This document shows positions 8,519 to 15,726 of a stretch of 64,000 bases of DNA, piece by piece. Within the stretch, counting starts at the first letter, position 1. Every line of letters starts with the position of its first letter. The translations under genes were made by a program, and so were the position numbers. The notes beneath the pieces were generated by a model that worked only from the letters and a program-made list of their open reading frames with translations, was not told the DNA's origin and did not search any database. The DNA is from Parabacteroides johnsonii DSM 18315 (GTDB lineage Bacteria > Bacteroidota > Bacteroidia > Bacteroidales > Tannerellaceae): positions 1,984,001 through 2,048,000 of the forward strand of contig NZ_CP102285.1 of NCBI RefSeq assembly GCF_025151045.1, given 5' to 3'.

Positions 8519-8923
8519 ATGAAAAATTTTCTATTCATATTAACTCTACTGTTCGGTATGTTGCTTTTTGTACCCGAAGACGTACAGAACAACGATCCTA
8601 CGCCCGACTTACAGGCGCAGAAAGAGGCTGTTATGATGGAAAAAGGGACTACCGACATGCAACATAATCTGGAAATCCTCAGCAGTGACCTGAAAGGCAG
8701 CAATTGCCTGACACCTCGCAGAAGTATCCAGAATGTCAGCAATACCCTAAACATACGGTTACTGAAGATTGAAGAAAGAGCCATCCAGTATTTTCGCTTG
8801 AAAGAAATTAATCTTCTCCGGAAAGTATCCGAAGAGGTAACAATATGTCAAACCATTAACTTTTCAACTCTCCTCTGCCGCATGGGATATCATGTGTATG
8901 GCCTGCGGAAAATCATTATTTAA
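8519..8923 (+). CDS. Small exported protein of unknown function
   Basis: A 134-residue protein I do not recognise. It begins with a short basic N-terminus and a strongly hydrophobic stretch (MKNFLFILTLLFGMLLFV), read as a signal peptide or membrane anchor. The rest is polar and Arg/Lys-rich, with LTPRRSIQNVSNTLNIR and single cysteines near GSNCLTP, VTICQT and LLCRMG. It is divergent from menA. The start is fixed by the signal sequence, although the -7 box lies almost on it. Two small membrane-protein genes follow. Confidence 0.6.
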   Translation: MKNFLFILTLLFGMLLFVPEDVQNNDPTPDLQAQKEAVMMEKGTTDMQHNLEILSSDLKGSNCLTPRRSIQNVSNTLNIRLLKIEERAIQYFRLKEINLLRKVSEEVTICQTINFSTLLCRMGYHVYGLRKIII

Positions 8924-9033
8924 TTGTAAGTGAATCACTTGTTTTTTGTATGGGATATAAATTCCGTACCGTTATCTTATTTTGCATTTTTGAAAAATGC
9001 GAACAACTCATCATTCACTTAAAAATTAAATAT

Positions 9034-9240
9034 ATGTCTACTAAAAAGAATAAATTCAGCATCTATATCTATGTCGTTATTACTATTATCGGTTGTGTAC
9101 TCGCTTGCAGCTCCATCATTCCGAACGATTATCTGAAACTGGTAGTTGTTATGGGAGCCCTCGGTGTCGGCTTGTATGGCATCATGAAAGGCCTTAGCAC
9201 TCCTTCAGGGGCAGAAGAAACAGCCACTCCTGAAAAATAA
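9034..9240 (+). CDS. Small two-helix membrane protein (68 residues)
   Basis: Starts MSTKKNKFSIYIYVVITIIG and has two hydrophobic segments separated by SSIIPNDY, then a Gly-rich second helix (VVMGALGVGLYGIM) and an acidic tail. I do not recognise the family. ATG 9034 is preferred to the longer frame from 8950, because the upstream extension is not protein-like. The next gene encodes a protein of identical length and the same topology. Confidence 0.6.
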   Translation: MSTKKNKFSIYIYVVITIIGCVLACSSIIPNDYLKLVVVMGALGVGLYGIMKGLSTPSGAEETATPEK

Positions 9241-9272
9241 AGGATTGTTTCACAACCTAAAAATGTACAGAC

Positions 9273-9479
9273 ATGAAAATAAATAAAGATCTTGTGGATG
9301 CAACCATGATGTTGTCATTCATTATTCTGGTATTGATCGGAACAACCGACTTCTCCGATATGTTATTAAAAGAGATAACAATGGGTGGCCTCGCCCTGCT
9401 GAGTGTGGCAATGGTTACCTTACGGATCATCTATATGCGGCAGGAAGCCAATAGTCCGAAGAATGAAGAATACGAATAG
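9273..9479 (+). CDS. Small two-helix membrane protein (68 residues)
   Basis: Two hydrophobic segments (MMLSFIILVLIGT and MGGLALLSVAMVTLRIIYM) and a charged C-terminus (RQEANSPKNEEYE). It lies 32 bases after the previous 68-residue gene and has the same layout, so the two may act as a pair. Family not recognised. Confidence 0.6.
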   Translation: MKINKDLVDATMMLSFIILVLIGTTDFSDMLLKEITMGGLALLSVAMVTLRIIYMRQEANSPKNEEYE

Positions 9480-9682
9480 TAAAGAATAATTCCTAACAAC
9501 CCTAACTGAATGTCTATTCGCTTCCTGTCATTTACTTCGTGGTGATCTCGAGGTTTTCCGAGGTACGTTTTTCTGCCTATAAAACAACTTGCTGTTTACT
9601 TGGTTACGGCAAATATTCTTTGCCGGGATGGCAGGAAGCAAGACATTTTAATAGATTAACAACGAATAAGGAAAAAGGGGCC

Positions 9683-10624
9683 ATGATAACAAGTCTGACG
9701 TTATTGATTCTCTCGCTGGCGGCACTTTACATAGGGGCCGGCTGGTTGGTTCAGGGGAGTTCCGCTTTAGCTCTCAAAGCCAAAATTTCACCTTTGGTAA
9801 TCGGTCTGACCATCGTCGCATTCGGGACAAGCGCACCCGAACTAGTAGTAAGCCTAAATGCCACGCTCAGAGGACAAGGTGATATAGCTATCGGAAACAT
9901 CGTAGGCTCGAACATCTTCAATATCGGAGTCATATTAGGAGTTTCGGCAACCATTTGCCCGCTTCAAGTAAAAAAACAATTGCTCCGAATCGATATCCCG
10001 GTCATGCTGGCCGCAACCGTACTGCTCACCATCCTTTTCTGGAACGGGACATTGGGCCGGACAGAAGGACTTTTCTTTCTGACAGGTATCATCATTTATA
10101 CATTATTCAGCCTGTTCCACTCCCGCAAGCATGGAGAAGAAGGGCCGAGCCAGGAGCTCGAAGAACAACCGGGGCACTGGATTGCCGATACGCTGGCCAT
10201 CGTCGGGGGGCTAGTTGTATTGGTTTTTGCTTCCCGATTATTGGTGGACAATGCGATTTCCATTGCCAAAGAACTCGGGGTGAGCGAAGCGGTTATCGGA
10301 CTTACGATCGTCGCCGCCGGAACAAGTATGCCGGAGTTGGCAACATCCATCGTTGCCGCTTATAAGCGTAAAACGGATATTGCCATCGGGAATATCGTCG
10401 GCTCAAACTTATTCAATATACTGGCCATCGCCGGTTCTTGTTCGCTTATACATCCCATCGAGGCCAATAATGTAAACTACATCGACCTGCTAGTCATGTT
10501 GGGCATATCCGTCTTGTTATTGCCGCTGGTGAAAAGTGGTCAAAAAATATCCCGTACGGAAGGGTTCGTGTTGGTTCTCTTCTATGTGATTTACATGTTC
10601 TGGTTACTTCGCGACACCTTCTGA
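9683..10624 (+). CDS. Calcium/sodium:proton antiporter (CaCA family, YrbG-like)
   Basis: A 313-residue inner-membrane exchanger with the two inverted alpha-repeats that define the CaCA superfamily: GTSAPELVVSLNATLRG with IAIGNIVGSNIFNI near residues 45-80, and GTSMPELATSIVAAYKRK with IAIGNIVGSNLFNI near 215-250. The GTSxPE and GN.VGSN motifs supply ion-binding residues. About ten membrane segments are visible. ATG 9683 follows a purine-rich stretch (AAGGAAAAAGGGG) and precedes the first hydrophobic segment; a frame from 9539 adds unlikely sequence. Members extrude calcium in exchange for sodium or protons. The gene converges with the NCS2 permease gene. Confidence 0.9.
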   Translation: MITSLTLLILSLAALYIGAGWLVQGSSALALKAKISPLVIGLTIVAFGTSAPELVVSLNATLRGQGDIAIGNIVGSNIFNIGVILGVSATICPLQVKKQLLRIDIPVMLAATVLLTILFWNGTLGRTEGLFFLTGIIIYTLFSLFHSRKHGEEGPSQELEEQPGHWIADTLAIVGGLVVLVFASRLLVDNAISIAKELGVSEAVIGLTIVAAGTSMPELATSIVAAYKRKTDIAIGNIVGSNLFNILAIAGSCSLIHPIEANNVNYIDLLVMLGISVLLLPLVKSGQKISRTEGFVLVLFYVIYMFWLLRDTF

Positions 10625-10630
10625 CGGCAT

Positions 10631-11926
10631 TTATGCAAAAATAAATTTCAAGATGAACAGGCCTGCCAACACATACATGGTAGGGCTTACCTCTCTATGT
10701 TTGCCACATCCTGACTTGACCAGTACATAGCACAGCAATCCAACAACCATTCCGTCGGCAATAGAATAGGTCAGCACCATCATGATCATGGTGATAAAAG
10801 CCGGAAGCGCCTCAGAAATATCGTCCATATCGACTTTTGTGATAGAATCCATCATAAACACCCCGACCAGAACCAAAGCCCCCGTCGTTGCCGCACTCGG
10901 AATCAAAAGGAACAGGGGAGCAAAGAACAAAGCCAGTAAAAACAGCACACCCGTCACCAGTGAAGTGAACCCCGAACGTCCGCCTTCCGCAATACCGGAA
11001 GCGCTCTCTACATAGGTAGTAATCGTAGAACTTCCCATCATGGAGCCTATCGTCGTACCGATCGCATCGGACATCATCGCCTCCTTTACGTGAGGAATCT
11101 GTCCGTCTTCCTCCATAATACCTGTTTTCGAAGCCAGGCCGACCAGCGTACCGACCGTATCGAATATATTCATAAACAGTAAGGTAAAGATGACGATTGC
11201 CATATCCAGTGTAAAAAATTCATTGAAATCGAACCGGCAAAACGTTGGCGCCATCGAATGAGGAACGGAAACAGGCAGGAATCCATCCGGAATTTCCGTC
11301 ACTCCTAACGGAATACCGATCAGCGTACAGATCAGAATGCTGTAGAACAACGCTCCCTTCACCTTCCTCAAGACCAGGATACCGCTCAACAGAATCCCCA
11401 CCATCGCCAGGACCGAAACCGGGGTAAACGGTCCGAACATCACGAAAGTCGCCGGATTCGGAACGATGATACCAGCATTCTTCAACCCCACGAAAGCGAT
11501 GAACATGCCGATCCCCGCCGAAATAGCGAAACGCAGGTTCATCGGTATGCTATTCAAGATCACCTCCCGAACGTTCAGAAACGTAATCAGGATAAAAATC
11601 ACTCCCTCCACAAACATCGCCGTCATAGCGGTCTGCCAGGAATACCCCATGCCTTGCACCAGTGTAAAAGCGAAAAAGGCGTTCAGCGCCATACTGGGAG
11701 CCTGGGCAAAAGGCAGCTTTGCCATAAAAGCCAGCAGTAAGGTAGCGAGGGCCGAAGCTAAAGCGGTTGCGGTAAAAACGGCGCCTTTATCCATCCCCGT
11801 CGTTGCCAGGATAGAGGGATTGACGGCCAGGATATAGCTCATTGTCAAGAATGTCGTAATCCCGGCAATGATCTCCGTACGCAACGTCATTGTCTGCGGG
11901 TCGAACCCAAGTAACTTCTTCAGCAT
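10631..11926 (-). CDS. NCS2 family nucleobase permease
   Basis: A 431-residue permease of the guanine/hypoxanthine/adenine branch of NCS2: GFDPQTMTLRTEIIAGITTF at the start, LAFMAKLPFAQAPSMALNAFFAF (family QAPSMALNAF signature) near residue 80, and FDTVGTLVGLASKTG near 260. Twelve or more hydrophobic segments; proton-driven uptake of purine bases across the inner membrane is the family role. ATG 11926 lies 11 bases after the stop of the upstream channel gene; an ATG at 11953 would overlap it. The two genes form one transcription unit: outer-membrane channel, then inner-membrane permease. Confidence 0.9.
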   Translation of the reverse strand: MLKKLLGFDPQTMTLRTEIIAGITTFLTMSYILAVNPSILATTGMDKGAVFTATALASALATLLLAFMAKLPFAQAPSMALNAFFAFTLVQGMGYSWQTAMTAMFVEGVIFILITFLNVREVILNSIPMNLRFAISAGIGMFIAFVGLKNAGIIVPNPATFVMFGPFTPVSVLAMVGILLSGILVLRKVKGALFYSILICTLIGIPLGVTEIPDGFLPVSVPHSMAPTFCRFDFNEFFTLDMAIVIFTLLFMNIFDTVGTLVGLASKTGIMEEDGQIPHVKEAMMSDAIGTTIGSMMGSSTITTYVESASGIAEGGRSGFTSLVTGVLFLLALFFAPLFLLIPSAATTGALVLVGVFMMDSITKVDMDDISEALPAFITMIMMVLTYSIADGMVVGLLCYVLVKSGCGKHREVSPTMYVLAGLFILKFIFA

Positions 11927-11937
11927 TTCCAACCAGA

Positions 11938-12654
11938 TTAATCGAATGACCACTTAATTGCCAATGTCGGAATGGCATAAAACCCTTTACGTGCACCGAA
12001 ATTCTGGCTCAGTTCCACCTCGCTACCGACACTCAACTTAAACTTATCATCAACATGTTTCAGCTTGTTAAGGTTCACCCAAAACTGAGGTTCGGCCAGG
12101 AAAATAAAGTTCCGATGGCTACCGTCCGCATAATCGGTCCGTTCCCTCCACCAATCGGCGAAACCGCTGAATGTACAAAGACCGTTCTTGGCAAAATGGA
12201 CATACCAAGTACCTGTCAACTGGAAATTGTTGGGCTCCCGATGTTTCTGGATATATTTATACATGGCGGTAAGTGTGAAACCTTTCGTAAAATCCGGATT
12301 ATTCCAGGTATAGGTCGCACCGCCGAGGTAGGCGTTATTATAGGAGAAACAATTCGACGCTCCCCCGTTATATTCGACATGTATGGAAAAAGGTGGTTGC
12401 CAAAAACGCAACTCGCGGGCAATTTCCCAATAGCCGGCAGCAACGCCTTTACTGGTATAGTCCATATCGACAAAGAAATAGGTACTCCCCCATTTATCCG
12501 CTTTAAACATTTCCACCGTCGAGGTCAGCACCGGACGGCCATGTAAGTCCTTATCATAAAGAGCACCCCCGAAATCATAATGTAATTGCACATTCTGTGC
12601 CTTCCCTTGGCAAACAATCGCCAGCAAAGCCGCCAACACAAAGAGCTTTCTCAT
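11938..12654 (-). CDS. DUF5020 / Tsx-like outer-membrane channel
   Basis: A 238-residue protein with a cleavable signal peptide (MRKLFVLAALLAIVCQGKAQ) followed by alternating aromatic beta-strands (VQLHYDFGG, STYFFVDMDY, FTLTAMYKYIQ, FQLTGTWYVHF) and a C-terminal strand ending in Phe-Asp. This is the pattern of the DUF5020 family, related to the nucleoside channel Tsx. It is co-transcribed with an NCS2 nucleobase permease, which supports a role in passing nucleosides or bases across the outer membrane. The exact substrate is inferred from context only. Confidence 0.75.
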   Translation of the reverse strand: MRKLFVLAALLAIVCQGKAQNVQLHYDFGGALYDKDLHGRPVLTSTVEMFKADKWGSTYFFVDMDYTSKGVAAGYWEIARELRFWQPPFSIHVEYNGGASNCFSYNNAYLGGATYTWNNPDFTKGFTLTAMYKYIQKHREPNNFQLTGTWYVHFAKNGLCTFSGFADWWRERTDYADGSHRNFIFLAEPQFWVNLNKLKHVDDKFKLSVGSEVELSQNFGARKGFYAIPTLAIKWSFD

Positions 12655-12671
12655 CTTATTATCCTAAATTG

Positions 12672-13074
12672 TTAAAGTGTTAAAGAAAGATGCAAAGATA
12701 CAAAAAAGAGATGCATCAAAGCAACATAACTTCTATACATCTCTATATATAAAGGCGGAGTATCTTTTTCGAAGCCGGCAATCCTTATGGCGATCGCTTT
12801 TACGTCGTCTGCATTTCCACAATGGAATGAGAATATTATTTCTTGCCTGTAATATCCTCCAATAACTTCGAAAGACTTTGCCGACAATCAAAAACCGTCA
12901 TTATGTAAATATATCAGGATTAAGATATAACATTGAAACAGAGACGACAATATTAGATATAATATGGTTCGCTACACTCTCACTGGCATTTTCTTTATAA
13001 TAGGTTTTGATATCCTTAAGTCTCTTTTGAGCTTTTCGAGTCCATTGGATTTTGGTTATTTTCTTTTCTACCAT
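12672..13074 (-). pseudogene. RelE/ParE-type toxin, broken
   Basis: From ATG 13074 the frame reads MVEKKITKIQWTRKAQKRL and DIKTYYKENASESVANHII, the typical ParE N-terminal helical hairpin, but it stops after 57 residues at 12901. The remaining half is in another frame (12887-12672: KSFEVIGGYYRQEIIFSFH, DDVKAIAIRIAG), which fits the C-terminal beta-sheet of these toxins. The frame is lost near 12888-12903. The start overlaps the antitoxin stop (ATG 13072-13074, TAG 13068-13070), as usual for translationally coupled pairs. The C-terminal half is matched by pattern, not by search. Confidence 0.6.
12693..12700 (-). promoter_or_regulatory. -7 box of the channel-permease operon
   Basis: TATCTTTG on the minus strand, about 38 bases upstream of ATG 12654; matches TAnnTTTG perfectly. 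Confidence 0.65.
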
Positions 13075-13280
13075 GTCTTTATTTCCTTAAGAAGATCTTC
13101 ATGAGATATATAACGGTTATGAACTATATCTTCCTCAGCCTCTTCTATTTCCTTTCTTAAGGCTTTTTTATTTAATAATAAAGGATAAGTTTCAACTTGG
13201 GAATGGTACATTCTTTTTATCCAACGCTCGGCTTTGGTTATTGCCTCTTCATTGTTGAGCAGTTCAGCCATTTGTTGCAA
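13068..13280 (-). CDS. Antitoxin of a RelE/ParE-type system
   Basis: A 70-residue acidic, helical protein. The C-terminus (ALRKEIEEAEEDIVHNRYISHEDLLKEI) resembles the toxin-wrapping tail of small antitoxins paired with ParE/RelE toxins. It overlaps the toxin start by seven bases. The toxin is frameshifted, so this antitoxin appears to be an orphan; it might still repress the promoter at 13340 or neutralise related toxins elsewhere. Confidence 0.65.
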   Translation of the reverse strand: MQQMAELLNNEEAITKAERWIKRMYHSQVETYPLLLNKKALRKEIEEAEEDIVHNRYISHEDLLKEIKTW

Positions 13281-13339
13281 TATACTCGACGCGAATTTAA
13301 TTCAAAGGTTGTCATAACAATTCTTTTATCTATTTGCGC

Positions 13340-13347
13340 CAAAGGTA
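13340..13347 (-). promoter_or_regulatory. -7 box of the antitoxin-toxin pair
   Basis: TACCTTTG on the minus strand, 60 bases before ATG 13280. It abuts the T-run of the pepO terminator. Confidence 0.6.
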
Positions 13348-13387
13348 AAAAAATATCCTGATACAAAACATTTTATACCAGGATATT
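13345..13387 (-). terminator. Terminator of the M13 peptidase gene
   Basis: AATATCCTG (13352-13360) pairs with CAGGATATT (13379-13387). In the minus direction it is followed by seven T. It ends transcription coming from 13416. Confidence 0.75.
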
Positions 13388-13415
13388 CTTTATAAAAATT
13401 CAATCTGTCGGGACT

Positions 13416-15470
13416 CTACCAAATCACCACCCGGTCAGCCGGTAGCATGTACATCGGTTCGCCTTCTTTGATATCGAATGCGGTGTAGAAAGCATCGATG
13501 TTGCGGAGAGCGGCGTTGACACGCCATTTGCCTAATGAGTGCGGGTCGATCTTGGTCAGACGCAAGATTTCTTCGGGACGGATATTTTGAGCCCAGAGAT
13601 TGGCATACCCCAAATAGAAACGCTGTTCATTGGTAAAACCGTCGATCGGAGCCGGTATCTCCTTTCCTTCCAAAGAATTGAGGTAAGCTAAATGAGCGAC
13701 CATCAAGCCACCCTGATCGGCAATATTTTCTCCCAAAGTGAAACGACCGTTGGCATGAACGCTATCCACAACAATAATATCGCTGTATTGCTGAGCCAGA
13801 CGGTCGGCACGTTGCGTAAAGAGAGCGGCGTCTTCGGCTGTCCACCAGTCACTCAGATTACCTTCCTTGTCATAGTTACGTCCCTGATCGTCGAATCCGT
13901 GAGTCATTTCGTGACCGATCACAACACCGATAGCACCATAGTTCACGGCATCGTCAGCTTCCGGATTGAAGAAAGGAGGTTGTAGGATGGCGGCAGGGAA
14001 ACAAATCTCGTTCGTTGTCGGATTGTAATAAGCATTTACCGTCTGCGGACTCATTCCCCAACGAGCCTTATCGACCGGTTTGTCTACATCCGCCAACATA
14101 TAATTGACTTCAAAGATATTGGAACGGCGTACGTTCGCCCAATAAGAATCATTCTTGATCTCCAGACCGCTATAGTCGCGCCAAGTGTCGGGATAGCCGA
14201 TCTTGACGATAAAAGCAGCCAATTTCTCCTGCGCCTTCGCCTTTGTAGCATCGCTCATCCATTCCAGGCCGGAGATACGGTCACCTAACGCTTTCTGCAA
14301 GTCACCGACCATCTTCAACATCTTTTCTTTAGAAGAAGCCGGAAAATATTTAGCCACATACATCTGGCCGACAGCTTCCGACAAAGCACTGTTCACCGTA
14401 GACAAAGCACGTTTCCAACGCGGTTGCTGTTCCTGACGACCGGACATCGTCTTCCCATAGAAATCGAAATCAGCAGCAACAAATGGATCGCTCAGGTAAG
14501 GAGCGGCAGAGCTAAGCAAATTGAATGTCAGGTAATATTTCTGCTCATCCAAAGTCGTATTCTTCATCAAGGCCGACAGACCTTCGTAAAACGAAAGCTG
14601 TTTTGCATCCAGATATTTGATATCCATCATCCCCATGCTTTCGAAATAGACATCCCAGTTCAAAGGATCGTTCTTAGCCTTGAATTCTTCGATAGACATC
14701 TTATTATAGTTCTTTTGGGAATCGCGCAGGTCTTCACGGCTAAAAGAAACTTCAGCAATACCTCTTTCGATCTTCATGATCGCATCAACGGCAGCATCGG
14801 CCTGTTCAGGAGAGCTTCCGATCAGGGTAAACAGACGGGTAATGTAGTTCTTATAGGCTTCGCGCATTTTCTGGCTACTTTCGTCTTCCAGCAGGTAATA
14901 ATCGCGATCCCCCATACCCAGCCCAGCCTGGTACAACTGTACGATATTCATGGAACTGTTCTTTTCGTCAGCTCCGACATACAAGGCGAAGAAAGGAGCC
15001 ATCCCCTCTTTATGCAAGGTTGCCACCATCTTGGTCAGTTCGTCCTTCGTACCTAACTTGTTGATTTCAGCGAGCTGATCCTTGATCGGGGCATAACCGT
15101 CTTCATTCAGTTTCACACTATCCATCCCCATTGCGAACAACAGACCGATCTTTTGCCCGACGCTCCCCTCCTGCCCGGGTGTCTCACTGAGACCTTCGAT
15201 AAGCGTACGGATCTGTTCCTGATTGTTATCCCTAAGCTGGTCGAAAGTACCGAAACGGGCATATTCCGGTTTCAGCGGATTATTCTTCATCCAGCCACCA
15301 CAAGCATACTGATAGAAATCGGTTCCTGGTGCCACGGCGGTGTCCAGGTTTGCCAGATTGATAGCGTCATTCTTCGCTGCCTCCTTCACAGGAGTCGTAC
15401 TGCATCCCACCATTGCGGCCATTCCGGCGGCAACAAGCGGTATCACCATTAACTTTTTCATTTTGTTCAA
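13416..15470 (-). CDS. pepO: M13 family zinc endopeptidase lipoprotein (PepO/neprilysin-like)
   Basis: A 684-residue metalloendopeptidase of full family length. The N-terminus is a lipoprotein signal with lipobox MVGC, so the enzyme is anchored in the envelope facing the periplasm or surface. The N-terminal M13 half starts with DTAVAPGTDFYQYACGGWMK. The catalytic half has VIGHEMTHGFDDQG (HExxH zinc ligands and catalytic Glu, around residue 520) and GENIADQGG (third ligand Glu). It ends ...MLPADRVVIW, the usual Trp-ending C-terminus. It cleaves oligopeptides and small proteins. Monocistronic, with its own promoter (15495) and terminator (13345). Confidence 0.93.
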   Translation of the reverse strand: MNKMKKLMVIPLVAAGMAAMVGCSTTPVKEAAKNDAINLANLDTAVAPGTDFYQYACGGWMKNNPLKPEYARFGTFDQLRDNNQEQIRTLIEGLSETPGQEGSVGQKIGLLFAMGMDSVKLNEDGYAPIKDQLAEINKLGTKDELTKMVATLHKEGMAPFFALYVGADEKNSSMNIVQLYQAGLGMGDRDYYLLEDESSQKMREAYKNYITRLFTLIGSSPEQADAAVDAIMKIERGIAEVSFSREDLRDSQKNYNKMSIEEFKAKNDPLNWDVYFESMGMMDIKYLDAKQLSFYEGLSALMKNTTLDEQKYYLTFNLLSSAAPYLSDPFVAADFDFYGKTMSGRQEQQPRWKRALSTVNSALSEAVGQMYVAKYFPASSKEKMLKMVGDLQKALGDRISGLEWMSDATKAKAQEKLAAFIVKIGYPDTWRDYSGLEIKNDSYWANVRRSNIFEVNYMLADVDKPVDKARWGMSPQTVNAYYNPTTNEICFPAAILQPPFFNPEADDAVNYGAIGVVIGHEMTHGFDDQGRNYDKEGNLSDWWTAEDAALFTQRADRLAQQYSDIIVVDSVHANGRFTLGENIADQGGLMVAHLAYLNSLEGKEIPAPIDGFTNEQRFYLGYANLWAQNIRPEEILRLTKIDPHSLGKWRVNAALRNIDAFYTAFDIKEGEPMYMLPADRVVIW

Positions 15471-15494
15471 CGTTTAATCATTCATTATGTCCGG

Positions 15495-15502
15495 CAAAGG
15501 TA
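15495..15502 (-). promoter_or_regulatory. -7 box of pepO
   Basis: TACCTTTG on the minus strand, 25 bases before ATG 15470. Confidence 0.65.
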
Positions 15503-15596
15503 CGCAAATTGAATTATTATAATGACAGAAAAAACGGCAATTTCATTACAAATGAAAATGTTAATTTATATTACCCGCCAGTGTAATTTCAAAAAC

Positions 15597-15661
15597 ATGG
15601 GGTAGTAATCCGATTTACATGGGGTAGAAGTGACATTTTGATAAAAGAAAGAATCTGTTTA
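15597..15661 (+). promoter_or_regulatory. Two-octamer operator and promoter of the GH35-GH30-GH51 operon
   Basis: ATGGGGTA at 15597-15604 and again at 15619-15626 (22 bp apart), three bases, then GTGACATTTTG at 15630-15640, which would cover the -33 region. A weak -7 (TCTGTTTA, 15654-15661) lies 13 bases later, giving a 60-base leader. The same arrangement, base for base in the conserved parts, precedes the PurF-like gene at 62747-62790. Direct repeats two helical turns apart touching -33 are typical for AraC-type or hybrid two-component activators; the regulator itself is not in the window. Confidence 0.65.
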
Positions 15662-15726
15662 CGGTACTCCGGCTTGTTTTTTATGTGTACTTTTACCCCC
15701 AAATATTTATAAACTAATTTTATATC

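Noticed and set aside
9520-9639. Inverted repeat GCTTCCTGTCA / TGGCAGGAAGC flanking 98 bases before the antiporter gene
   Set aside because: Only 11 bp with one mismatch and no promoter that would make sense as a switch; too weak to call a second invertible segment.
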